Source: Pseudomonadota bacterium
Lineage (GTDB): Bacteria; Desulfobacterota; JADFVX01
Direction of reading: 5' to 3'
Length of the DNA: 10,183 nucleotides
Assembly: GCA_015222755.1 (NCBI GenBank)
Contig: JADFVX010000032.1
Coordinates: forward strand, 1 to 10,183
The position numbers and the translations under genes are program-made. Below are positions 1 through 6,859 of this stretch, piece after piece (position 1 is the stretch's first letter; each line of letters opens with the position of its first letter). Below the pieces are notes generated by a model. That model was given only the letters and a program-made list of their open reading frames with translations, ran no database searches and was not told the origin of the DNA.

Positions 1-1
1 A

Positions 2-352
2 AAGACCGCCGTAGGCATTGATTACAGCAGCGGGAACTGGTCTTTATCGGGTCAGGTATTTGAGACCCTCATCAGGGACTATGAAGGGGGCATAATTAAT
101 GACAGACTTACAACAAGCCTTTCCCTCATGATAATACGCGATCTGCTTAACGAAACACTGCGTCTAAAGCTGCTAAACATCTTCGGGCTTAACAAGTCTG
201 ACAACCTGGGGCGCTTTTCAGCCACCTACCTGATAAATGACAAATGGAAGATCATGGGAGGGATTGCACTCTTTAACGGCCCAGCCTCTTCTTTTTTAGG
301 TCAATTCGGCGATGCAGACAGGACAGAGCTTGAGCTAACTTATAGCTTCTAA
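2..352 (+). CDS. Outer-membrane beta-barrel protein, C-terminal fragment (DUF1302-like)
   Basis: The reading frame is open from base 2 and ends at TAA 350-352, so only the last 116 residues are present and the start lies upstream of the window. The visible part alternates polar and hydrophobic residues in short strands. It ends with a conserved-looking segment, FLGQFGDADR followed by LELTYSF; a terminal Phe after a beta strand is the usual signal recognised by the outer-membrane assembly machinery. The FGQFxDxDR element close to the C-terminus resembles large DUF1302-type barrels of delta-proteobacteria-like genomes. That family match is from memory and is the weaker part of the call; the outer-membrane location is better supported. 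An ATG exists at 128 inside the frame, but the coding character upstream of it argues that it is an internal Met. It is the only plus-strand gene and converges on the phosphatase gene, with 13 bp between stops. Confidence 0.55.
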   Translation, partial: KTAVGIDYSSGNWSLSGQVFETLIRDYEGGIINDRLTTSLSLMIIRDLLNETLRLKLLNIFGLNKSDNLGRFSATYLINDKWKIMGGIALFNGPASSFLGQFGDADRTELELTYSF

Positions 353-365
353 ACAGTAAAAAGCA

Positions 366-2801
366 CTAACTTTTCTGCCGGACACCAGTCATTTGGGAAA
401 CCCTTTCAATAAGGGTATTGATAGCTACAGGCTTTGAAAGATAATCATCGGCCCTTATTGCATGAAGTTCATCAAGGCTGCTTGGGAGATGGGCGGAAAC
501 TACAAGTATCTTTATGTGCTTTGTAGCACTATTGCTCTTTAGTCTTTTGCTTATATCAGAGCCACTCACCTCCGGCATTTGCAGGTCGAGTATCACTATA
601 TCGGGATTAAATTCCCCCACAAGAAGCAGGCCGTAAAAAGGGTCTGTCGATTCAGCAACATTATAGCCTTCGGCAGTAAGTACCTTTTTAAGGATGATTA
701 TATTTGCAGAGTTATCATCTATTATGAGCACCCTCTTATCCTTGGCCTCGGCGGAAAATGGAAGCGCCAACCCGGCCTGCGCCTTTAAGCTGGCCTTGGA
801 AACAGACATGCTTATCTCGTTACCGGCATCATTGAAAGTCACCTCATCCATAAACTGCCTTATAATGGCAATGCCGCGACCGCCTGTCTTCATAATATTT
901 TCATCTGCCGTGGGAGAAGTGAGTCTACGATAATCAAAACCAGGGCCTTCATCACCTACTGTAATAGTAATCTTATCAAGCTCCAGAGAGAGCGAAAATG
1001 AAATACTTCTATCTCCAAATTCATGATTCAGCAACTTTTCGACCTTTCCCATTTCCCATTCTTCATCCCTTTCAATATTTGAGGGATATTCGAGGTTGCC
1101 GTGAATTATGGCATTGCTAAAAGCCTCATCAAGACACAAAACTACCCTCAGCAGCTCACCTTCCTCAGCAAAACCTGCCTCCATTAGAAAGGAGTATATC
1201 TCTTCGCATTCAATACTGGGATTAAGTTCTCTTGTTACAAATGATTTTATCATTAATTCTGAGGGCACCTTTTCTATGACCACAAGGGTTATATCATCAC
1301 GAACATCAAAACCCTCCAACATCCCTCCAGTGCCACTGTCAACCATCAGGCCTGCCAAGCTCTCTCCACTAAGAGTGTTGCTTTGTGATTCAACAAAACT
1401 CAATACACGTTTTGAGCTCATTAGGTCTCCGGATTCATCCAGTGCTTCTTCTATACCGTCGGTATATAGAAAAAGTTTGTCTCCCAGTTCAAGCTTCGTC
1501 TCGACGATCTTGTAGTCAGGACATTCCACAAACCCCAGAGGCATACCAGCGGCGGTTTTCAATGGAAAAAACTTTCCCTTTGAGGCCTTGTACATTATAG
1601 GTGCCGGATGCCCCGCGCTGGAGTAGACCAATGCCCCTGTTACAGGATCATATAGTCCATAAAAAGCGGTGACAAAAGAATCAGAAGATATATTCTTGAC
1701 CAAAAAGCTGCTCATACTGCGCAGAGTTTCTGCTGTATCCTTGCTCGCAGCGGCAAGGTTAAATGCAATCTTTATAAGGGTAGTCAGAAAAGCGGCCTTT
1801 ACGCCATGACCCACAACATCGGCTATCAAAAAACCGTACTGGCTGTCTATCTTTACCACATCGTAATAATCGCCGCCGATATTATCTATAGGTATATACT
1901 TGGCAGATATTTTTATAAACGGTATGGACGGCAGGGTCTCTGGCAGCAAACTAGACTGCACCTGCTTTGCGGCAAGGAGATCCGCCTCTATGAGGCTGTT
2001 TTTTTCTTCAAGCTCAAGCTTCTGAAGGACAAGTGCCTCTGTCCTTTCAGCAACTTTCTTCTCAAGGTCTACATAAAAACCATTAAGGCTTTCCGCCATA
2101 AGGTTAAAACTTTTTGCCAGTTTTCCTACTATGTTTCCGGAAACGACCTCAGCCCTTTGCGAGAGGTCACCATCGGACATTTTATCAGTCACCGCCTGGA
2201 GTTCATCTAGAGGCCTTATAATCTGTCGAACCAGGTATGAAAAAGCAGCCACAGCAGTTAGCGCTGCCAGAAACAGACATAGAAACTGTAGCAGCCTAAG
2301 CTTATCAAATTCTGCCTTTCCCACATCTTCATAGATAGATACAGCCTTATCCATCTCTTCAAGAAGCTCGTTGCTCAAGACCAGTATACTGTCTACATAA
2401 TCACTGTTTGCAGTCTGAATAGAAGTAGAATCAAACAGTTCTTGGCTAAAATCACCCCATATATTGTCCACCGACATCATCTGCGACAATACCATAACAT
2501 GGCCCCCAGCTCTCCTGACCGAATCCTTCTCAGACATCTCAAAGGCAAGCAGGTCTTTGTGTACCTTATCAAAAAGCCGGGCTGTTTTGAGAGCCTGCTG
2601 GTAGGCCATGGCATCTCCACCTAAATAGAGGAGAAGCTCCTTGGTCACCTTCTGGGACAGCATGCGCTGGCGACCTGCCAGGTTTATATTTTCCATATGT
2701 TTATGGTGGTGGGCCATGAAGAAAAATGTTGTGAATACAGGGAGGCCCATAAAAAAGGTAAGGGCGGAAAAAAGTAATAATAGACGGGCAAAGACATTCA
2801 T
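366..2801 (-). CDS. Membrane SpoIIE-family PP2C phosphatase with PilJ-like sensor, HAMP, RsbW-type ATPase and receiver domains
   Basis: An 811-residue signalling protein. Order of parts: TM1 about 5-30; a periplasmic PilJ/NarX-type region (NLAGRQRMLSQK at 40-51) to about 168; TM2 about 169-191; HAMP about 190-244; coiled coil 242-285; SpoIIE/RsbU-type PP2C phosphatase about 290-510; HATPase about 525-672; receiver about 689-806. PP2C metal-site motifs are present: GGDYYD 309-314, IADVVGHG 326-333, LYTDGIEEA 445-453 and RDD 501-503. The ATPase keeps DEAFSNAIIHGN (558-569), DEGPGFD (617-623) and GGRG (640-643). The receiver has acidic D695/D696, phospho-acceptor D739, S769 and K790, so it looks functional. 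By family knowledge, PP2C domains of this kind dephosphorylate STAS anti-sigma antagonists and the ATPase is the opposing kinase; no STAS gene is in the window. It starts 52 bp after cheB ends and is probably co-transcribed. The ATG is chosen because it precedes TM1; its ribosome site is weak. Confidence 0.88.
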   Translation of the reverse strand: MNVFARLLLLFSALTFFMGLPVFTTFFFMAHHHKHMENINLAGRQRMLSQKVTKELLLYLGGDAMAYQQALKTARLFDKVHKDLLAFEMSEKDSVRRAGGHVMVLSQMMSVDNIWGDFSQELFDSTSIQTANSDYVDSILVLSNELLEEMDKAVSIYEDVGKAEFDKLRLLQFLCLFLAALTAVAAFSYLVRQIIRPLDELQAVTDKMSDGDLSQRAEVVSGNIVGKLAKSFNLMAESLNGFYVDLEKKVAERTEALVLQKLELEEKNSLIEADLLAAKQVQSSLLPETLPSIPFIKISAKYIPIDNIGGDYYDVVKIDSQYGFLIADVVGHGVKAAFLTTLIKIAFNLAAASKDTAETLRSMSSFLVKNISSDSFVTAFYGLYDPVTGALVYSSAGHPAPIMYKASKGKFFPLKTAAGMPLGFVECPDYKIVETKLELGDKLFLYTDGIEEALDESGDLMSSKRVLSFVESQSNTLSGESLAGLMVDSGTGGMLEGFDVRDDITLVVIEKVPSELMIKSFVTRELNPSIECEEIYSFLMEAGFAEEGELLRVVLCLDEAFSNAIIHGNLEYPSNIERDEEWEMGKVEKLLNHEFGDRSISFSLSLELDKITITVGDEGPGFDYRRLTSPTADENIMKTGGRGIAIIRQFMDEVTFNDAGNEISMSVSKASLKAQAGLALPFSAEAKDKRVLIIDDNSANIIILKKVLTAEGYNVAESTDPFYGLLLVGEFNPDIVILDLQMPEVSGSDISKRLKSNSATKHIKILVVSAHLPSSLDELHAIRADDYLSKPVAINTLIERVSQMTGVRQKS

Positions 2802-2853
2802 AGAAAAGGAAGGCTTCTTATAGCAGTTTAATAGCAGAAAGTTTCAAAAAAAT

Positions 2854-3900
2854 TTACTTTGACCTTGCACATTTTAATATCACTTTTGCAATATCCTGTA
2901 AAGGAAGAATTTTCTCAGCGCCACCAAGCTTTGCCGCTTCTTTGGGCATTCCGTAAACAACAGAAGTGGCCTCGTCCTGCGCCATGGTCCTGGCACCAGC
3001 CTCTTTCATACGCAGGAGCCCGGCAGCTCCGTCTGATCCCATGCCTGTAAGGACTGCGCCAATACTGTTTGGCCCGGCGTAAGTCGCTACGGAGTCAAAG
3101 AGCACATCGATAGCCGGTCTCTGATGATGAACTGGCGCATTCTCGTTAAGAGACACATAATACCTTGCGCCGCTACGCTTCAGTACCATGTGATGACTGC
3201 CGGGCGCTAACAAGACAGTACCTGGAATGACTCCATCACCCTCCCTTGCCTCACGCACCTCCATGGCACATGAACTGTTGAGTCTGTCCGCAAAAGCCTT
3301 TGTAAATTTTTCAGGCATATGTTGCACAATTACCGTCCCGGGGCTATCTGCAGGGAACATTTCCAGCACCTCACGTATGGCCTGTGTGCCTCCCGTTGAA
3401 GCGCCAATCGCTATGACCTTATTGGTACTTTTTGCAAGCGCCCTGTGAACAGGCCTTGCAATTTTTCGTGAAGCAGCAGGGGCCTTTCTCTGCTTCACCT
3501 TGGCAGAGGCAGCGGCCTTAACCTTTGCCACAATATTGGCGGAGATAACCTCTATACCCTTGGATATGTCCATCTCCGGTTTTGCAATAACATCCACAGC
3601 CCCGGCCTCGAAGGCCTTCATCGTCATCTCAGCGCCCTTCTGTGTAAGCGAACTGACTATGACTACAGGAAGGGGGAAATGTGCCATGAGCTTGCCCAGG
3701 AAGGTAATACCATCCATCCTCGGCATCTCCACATCCAGGGTCAACACATCGGGCTTTAGGCGTACCACCTTGTCTCTTGCAATAAAAGGATCAGGTGCAG
3801 TACCTACCACTTCTATATGGCGATCGCTGGAAAGTATGGTCGACAGCAGGTTCCTGACAACGGCAGAATCATCGACGATTAAAACCTTAACCTTGGCCAC
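2854..3900 (-). CDS. cheB: CheB, chemoreceptor glutamate methylesterase / glutamine deamidase
   Basis: A 348-residue cytoplasmic response regulator that removes methyl groups from receptor glutamates and can deamidate receptor glutamines, resetting receptor output after stimulation. The N-terminal receiver covers about 1-120, with acidic D10/D11, phospho-acceptor D56 (TLDVEMPRMDG), S83/S84 and K107. A basic, Ala-rich linker follows at 126-160. The C-terminal methylesterase domain covers about 160-345 with the complete catalytic triad: S168 in IGASTGG, H194 in QHMP and D290 in TGMGSDG. Length and motif spacing match the family. The start is GTG (3898-3900) preceded by AAGGAG four bases upstream. 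A 149-bp gap containing an inverted repeat separates it from the second cheD-like gene, wider than the other gaps in this block, so it may have partly separate expression. Nothing looks damaged. Confidence 0.97.
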   Translation of the reverse strand: MAKVKVLIVDDSAVVRNLLSTILSSDRHIEVVGTAPDPFIARDKVVRLKPDVLTLDVEMPRMDGITFLGKLMAHFPLPVVIVSSLTQKGAEMTMKAFEAGAVDVIAKPEMDISKGIEVISANIVAKVKAAASAKVKQRKAPAASRKIARPVHRALAKSTNKVIAIGASTGGTQAIREVLEMFPADSPGTVIVQHMPEKFTKAFADRLNSSCAMEVREAREGDGVIPGTVLLAPGSHHMVLKRSGARYYVSLNENAPVHHQRPAIDVLFDSVATYAGPNSIGAVLTGMGSDGAAGLLRMKEAGARTMAQDEATSVVYGMPKEAAKLGGAEKILPLQDIAKVILKCARSK

Positions 3901-3904
3901 AAAT

Positions 3905-3910
3905 CTCCTT
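3905..3910 (-). promoter_or_regulatory. Ribosome binding site of cheB (GTG start)
   Basis: AAGGAG on the minus strand sits four bases before the GTG at 3898-3900. It supports this non-ATG start, which also gives the normal CheB N-terminus, M-A-K-V-K-V-L-I-V-D-D. Confidence 0.7.
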
Positions 3911-3955
3911 CTGGCTCTCTTTGTATTGAGATGCCCCTAAAAACAATTGCTTACA

Positions 3956-4020
3956 GCGGGTCTGCTGAAAAAGTGTCATTGCAAGTAATGAGCATAGATA
4001 AAGTTTTTCAACAAATCCGC
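3956..4020. repeat. Imperfect 21-bp inverted repeat between cheD2 and cheB
   Basis: The plus-strand arm 3956-3976 (GCGGGTCTGCTGAAAAAGTG and one more T) and the reverse complement of 4000-4020 (starting GCGGATTTGTTGAAAAAC) match at 15 of 21 positions. The central TGAAAAA and the terminal GCGG are identical, and several mismatches remain G-U compatible in RNA. The 23-nt spacer is AT-rich. It could be a hairpin limiting or processing the mRNA between cheD2 and cheB, or a small dispersed repeat. There is no long T-run directly after it on either strand, so it is not called a terminator. No second copy was seen in this window. Confidence 0.55.
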
Positions 4021-4049
4021 AAAACTCTTTAAAAAACAGCGCCCTCATC

Positions 4050-4547
4050 TCACTTGTAGTGCCAGTCTGTCTGGCGCATCCTTTCTACCTTGTAGACAAC
4101 AACTTCGTTAGTCTCTACGTTGAAGGCGATCTTTCTCCCCACATGCCCGCCGGTATCCTCAGATGTTATCCTGAATCCGTATTTTTTTATTACCCTGTGG
4201 GCTGCCGCTACATTATCGGGACCGTAGGTCAGACCGGCACCTTCACTTTCAAGAGGCTCTGCACCGCCGAATATCTGTGCATCCAGGTCTTCAATACAGG
4301 AACCGAACTCCTTCATGATCTTGACCAGGGCAAAGAAGGCCACGTTGCCATATTTAACAGTCGTCTTCCCCATTTCTCTAATCTCTGGATACAGGTAGTG
4401 ACACATCCCGCCAAAGCTCTTGTTCCTGTCCCAAAGACAAACAGCCACCGAAGAGGCAACAACTGTTGATATAACACCGGGCATCCGGCTGACCCTCACT
4501 CTGGCAGGCTCTAAAAAAACATTGGCAATCTGTTCTTCATTACTCAT
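4050..4547 (-). CDS. CheD-like protein lacking the catalytic cysteine
   Basis: A paralog of the CheD encoded just upstream. From the ATG at 4545-4547 it is 165 residues, the same length as its neighbour; a TTG at 4557-4559 would add four. The CheD core is clear: SVAVCLWDRN (33-42), GGMCHYLYP (46-54), KYGNVAF, AQIFGGAE, and the C-terminal TGGHVGRKIAFN. In CheD the nucleophile lies in a G-S-C motif 17 residues before the catalytic His. Here the motif reads A-S-S: Ser33 (TCG, 4449-4451) replaces Cys and His50 is at the right spacing. The position of the family's third residue, Thr, is Ser27. Deamidase activity is therefore doubtful. It may bind receptors or its paralog, or act as a regulatory decoy; that is inference. 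It starts 25 bp after cheD ends with no good ribosome site, suggesting translational coupling. Confidence 0.85.
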   Translation of the reverse strand: MSNEEQIANVFLEPARVRVSRMPGVISTVVASSVAVCLWDRNKSFGGMCHYLYPEIREMGKTTVKYGNVAFFALVKIMKEFGSCIEDLDAQIFGGAEPLESEGAGLTYGPDNVAAAHRVIKKYGFRITSEDTGGHVGRKIAFNVETNEVVVYKVERMRQTDWHYK

Positions 4548-4572
4548 ATATACTGTCAACCATCAATAATTT

Positions 4573-5070
4573 TTATTTGTCTTGAAGCCTGGTCTTCTGA
4601 ATGTAACGCATCTTAACAACACCCGTGGCGGTATTAAAAACTATCCTTCTGCCCTCCGCGCCTCCCACATCAGAACTTACTATCCTTATGCCCTCTTCGG
4701 CAAGCACATCCTTTGCCACTACGATATTCCTTTCTCCCACATTAAGCAGGCCACTGGGATTAGCATTGATTGCTGAGCCTCCAAACACCTTGGCCTGCAA
4801 CACCCTGCGATCTGAGCCCATTCTCTCCATTTTTTCCACAAGTCTTTTTATAGCGATATTTCCAAAACGTGGCGTAGCCAGGCCATCACCATTCCACAGA
4901 GGAAGAAGGTAGTGGTTTATCCCCCCTATCTTTAAAACGGGGTCCCAAAGACACGTCGATACACAGGAGCCCAGTATAGTCGTTACCATCTTAGGCTTAG
5001 TGTCGGCAAGTATATTGCCGGGATGCAGGTAATGGGTACCCCGTCCGCTATATCCGGTATGCAATGACAT
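4573..5070 (-). CDS. cheD: CheD, chemoreceptor glutamine deamidase
   Basis: A 165-residue cytoplasmic enzyme expected to convert specific receptor glutamines to glutamates, creating methylation sites for CheR; in some bacteria it also binds CheC. The catalytic residues are intact: Cys36 in TILGSCVSTCLWD, His53 in GGINHYLLP 17 residues later, and Thr30 six residues before the Cys. These spacings equal those of the well-studied Thermotoga enzyme. Other family elements are RFGNIAI, AKVFGGSAIN and DVGGAEGRRIVFN. The start ATG (5068-5070) overlaps the stop of the kinase-like gene by one base (TAATG), with AGGAG (5076-5080) five bases upstream, so the two are translationally coupled. No CheC is encoded in the window. 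It is followed by a degenerate paralog, so this copy is the likely working deamidase. Confidence 0.95.
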   Translation of the reverse strand: MSLHTGYSGRGTHYLHPGNILADTKPKMVTTILGSCVSTCLWDPVLKIGGINHYLLPLWNGDGLATPRFGNIAIKRLVEKMERMGSDRRVLQAKVFGGSAINANPSGLLNVGERNIVVAKDVLAEEGIRIVSSDVGGAEGRRIVFNTATGVVKMRYIQKTRLQDK

Positions 5071-5957
5071 TAAAACTCCTGCACGTCATCGCCATCATCG
5101 AAGAAGAGTTCCGAACCTTCCGAGAAAGTACCCTCAACCTCCATGCCCGCATTGACAGGCACAGTTATAATAAACTTACTTCCCTCACCTACGATGCTCT
5201 CAAGGTCTATTTGACCCCCTAGAATCTCGACACCGGATCTCGCAACGCTGAGCCCAAGCCCGTGCCCTTTATATTTTTTACTCACACCCGTATCCAGCTG
5301 CCTGAAGCGATCAAATATTTCCTTGTGGTGTTTCTGGGATATACCTATACCTTCATCAGATATGGCAATAAAGAGACTATTGTCCTCTATTCTATAGTCT
5401 ATCCCAACAGTACCCCCCTCTCGGTTAAATACAATGGCATTGCTTATAAGGTTCAGGATGATTATGCAGAGCTTGTCTTTATCTGTATTTATCCACAGTT
5501 CTCCAGGGCCATCCTTCTTTATCTCCACGCCATATTCTTTTACCATAGGAAGAAGATTGCTGAGGCATTCATCAATAAGCGAACTTATCTCTGTCTTTGT
5601 TATATGCAACTCAGCCTCTCCAGCTTCCAGGTCAGCCGCTGTCATTACATTCCTGATCTGGAAATCCAGGCTAATCGCCTCGGAGTTTATCATGCCCGCA
5701 ATCACCTTCAACCTCTCCGGCTCAAGCCCCTCGGGGCTGGTCAATTCAGCACTTAATCCTATTAGCGCTGTTAGAGGATTATTGATCTCATTCCTGATGT
5801 TTGACAGAAAGTTAGACTTGAGGCGCTCCGACTCTTCCAGCTTTTCATTAAGCGACTCAAGGTTACTGTTAGATGCCTGCAGATCAAAAAGTGCCCTGTT
5901 TTTCTCACCCAGTTTTTCTTTTAGTTCCTCCAGAAGCGATTCATCGGTTATTTTCAT
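5070..5957 (-). CDS. Histidine-kinase-like protein with Asn in place of the H-box histidine
   Basis: A 295-residue soluble protein with no signal peptide or membrane segment. An N-terminal coiled coil covers about 7-48, followed by a DHp-like helix with FLSNIRNEINNPLTALIGLS (50-69). The canonical H-box has His where this protein has Asn56 (AAT, 5790-5792), one base from CAT. The catalytic ATP-binding domain looks complete: N-box NLISNAIVFN (169-178), G1 SDEGIGIS (200-207), F-box IFDRFRQLD (214-222) and G2 KGHGLGLSVAR (230-240). An acidic tail (EGSELFFDDGDDVQEF) follows. It should bind ATP but cannot autophosphorylate at the usual site; it may be a scaffold, a phosphatase-type partner or a kinase acting in trans. 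It lies between cheR (59 bp upstream) and cheD (one-base overlap), tying it to receptor adaptation. ATG 5955-5957 is preferred over the adjacent GTG because of spacing to AGGAGG. Confidence 0.85.
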   Translation of the reverse strand: MKITDESLLEELKEKLGEKNRALFDLQASNSNLESLNEKLEESERLKSNFLSNIRNEINNPLTALIGLSAELTSPEGLEPERLKVIAGMINSEAISLDFQIRNVMTAADLEAGEAELHITKTEISSLIDECLSNLLPMVKEYGVEIKKDGPGELWINTDKDKLCIIILNLISNAIVFNREGGTVGIDYRIEDNSLFIAISDEGIGISQKHHKEIFDRFRQLDTGVSKKYKGHGLGLSVARSGVEILGGQIDLESIVGEGSKFIITVPVNAGMEVEGTFSEGSELFFDDGDDVQEF

Positions 5958-5962
5958 CACTG

Positions 5963-5970
5963 CCCTCCTT
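5963..5970 (-). promoter_or_regulatory. Ribosome binding site of the kinase-like gene (decides start)
   Basis: AAGGAGGG on the minus strand. AGGAGG within it lies six bases from the ATG at 5955-5957 but only three from the preceding GTG, favouring the ATG. Confidence 0.75.
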
Positions 5971-6016
5971 GAAATCTAGTTTCCTTTTTTACAGTACAGG
6001 AATACAGCTAAACTGA

Positions 6017-6841
6017 CTATTTAATATATACCGTAGGTTTAACATACCTGAACTGTGTCTGAATACCTGTCAGGCTTTCCGCATGGCCCAGAAAAAGATA
6101 ACCACCTTTTTTAAGATGCCTGTAAAGCTTGTCAACTATCGCCAACTGCGTCTCTTTGTCAAAATAAATCATCACATTCCGACAGAAAATAAAATCAAAC
6201 TCTTTTTTGAAAGGGAATTGCGCCACCTGAAGGTTTATGCGCCGAGGATACACCATGTTTTTGACCTCATCCTTCAGCTTTACCATACCGGCAAGCTCAC
6301 CCCTACCTTTTCTAAAATATTTTCTAAGCATCTCTTTGGGAACGGTGCTTACACGGTCCTCAGTGTAGATGCCTGCCTCAACCTTTGCAATCACCTTTGT
6401 CGATATATCTGTCGCCAGTATCTTGACATTCCAGCCCAGCTGGGGTCTCAAGAATTCCAGTACTGTCATAGCAATGGAATAGGCCTCTTCACCAGTAGAA
6501 GAAGCGGCAGACCAAATCCTTATTTCACGATCATTTTTTTTCTTTTTCTCCTCTATAAGCGCAGGGAGCACTGTAGATGTCACAAATTTGAAATGTTCCA
6601 TCTCCCTGAAAAAACTTGTCGTATTGGTCGAAATAGCATCAAAGAGGTGCGTTAACTCTGACTGGTCTCTTTTTGTCACATGGTTATAATATTCATCAAA
6701 TGTATCGATACTCAATGCACGAAGGCGCTTGCTAAGACGGGTCCTTAAAAGCTCCTTTTTGGAATCCCCGAGATTTATTCCTATGACATTATATATTATA
6801 TCCTTAATACGGTGATAATCTTTATCTGACAATTCAAACAT
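6017..6841 (-). CDS. cheR: CheR, chemoreceptor glutamate O-methyltransferase
   Basis: A 274-residue cytoplasmic S-adenosylmethionine-dependent methyltransferase that methylates receptor glutamates and opposes CheB. The N-terminal helical CheR domain covers about 1-60, and TNTTSFFRE (72-80) is the family signature before the Rossmann domain. SAM-binding elements follow: IWSAASSTGEEAYSIAM (109-125), ATDIS (143-147), FIFCRNVMIYFD (217-228) and GYLFLGHAESL (247-257). Length is normal and no residue looks lost. Two starts are possible: ATG 6857-6859 (six residues longer) and ATG 6839-6841. The second has AAGGA seven bases upstream and gives the usual CheR N-terminus, so it is used here. It is the first gene of the adaptation block, preceded by about 450 bp without genes that hold a possible sigma-54 promoter. 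A partner docking site exists on the receptor tail at the right edge, which ends in an F-x-x-F motif. Confidence 0.96.
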   Translation of the reverse strand: MFELSDKDYHRIKDIIYNVIGINLGDSKKELLRTRLSKRLRALSIDTFDEYYNHVTKRDQSELTHLFDAISTNTTSFFREMEHFKFVTSTVLPALIEEKKKKNDREIRIWSAASSTGEEAYSIAMTVLEFLRPQLGWNVKILATDISTKVIAKVEAGIYTEDRVSTVPKEMLRKYFRKGRGELAGMVKLKDEVKNMVYPRRINLQVAQFPFKKEFDFIFCRNVMIYFDKETQLAIVDKLYRHLKKGGYLFLGHAESLTGIQTQFRYVKPTVYIK

Positions 6842-6848
6842 ATTTTCA

Positions 6849-6853
6849 TCCTT
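6849..6853 (-). promoter_or_regulatory. Ribosome binding site of cheR (decides start)
   Basis: AAGGA on the minus strand lies seven bases before ATG 6839-6841. The upstream in-frame ATG at 6857-6859 has only AAGG in front of it. Confidence 0.6.
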
Positions 6854-6859
6854 AAGCAT

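Noticed and set aside
356..376. AAAAG/CTTTT hairpin as a bidirectional terminator between the convergent genes
   Set aside because: Only five A-T-rich pairs with no GC core; too weak to support.
2835..2895. TTGCA/TGCAA stem plus a T-run at the end of cheB as a terminator
   Set aside because: The stem is only five pairs with a 17-nt loop and lies 11 nt from the T-run; read-through into the phosphatase gene is more likely.
5262..5979. Two long plus-strand open frames (164 and 181 codons) opposite the kinase-like gene
   Set aside because: They overlap a minus-strand gene with clear ATPase motifs, have no recognisable protein features, and are antisense shadows.
6083..6655. 190-codon plus-strand open frame
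   Set aside because: Lies entirely antisense to cheR, whose SAM-binding motifs are intact; no credible start context or domain.
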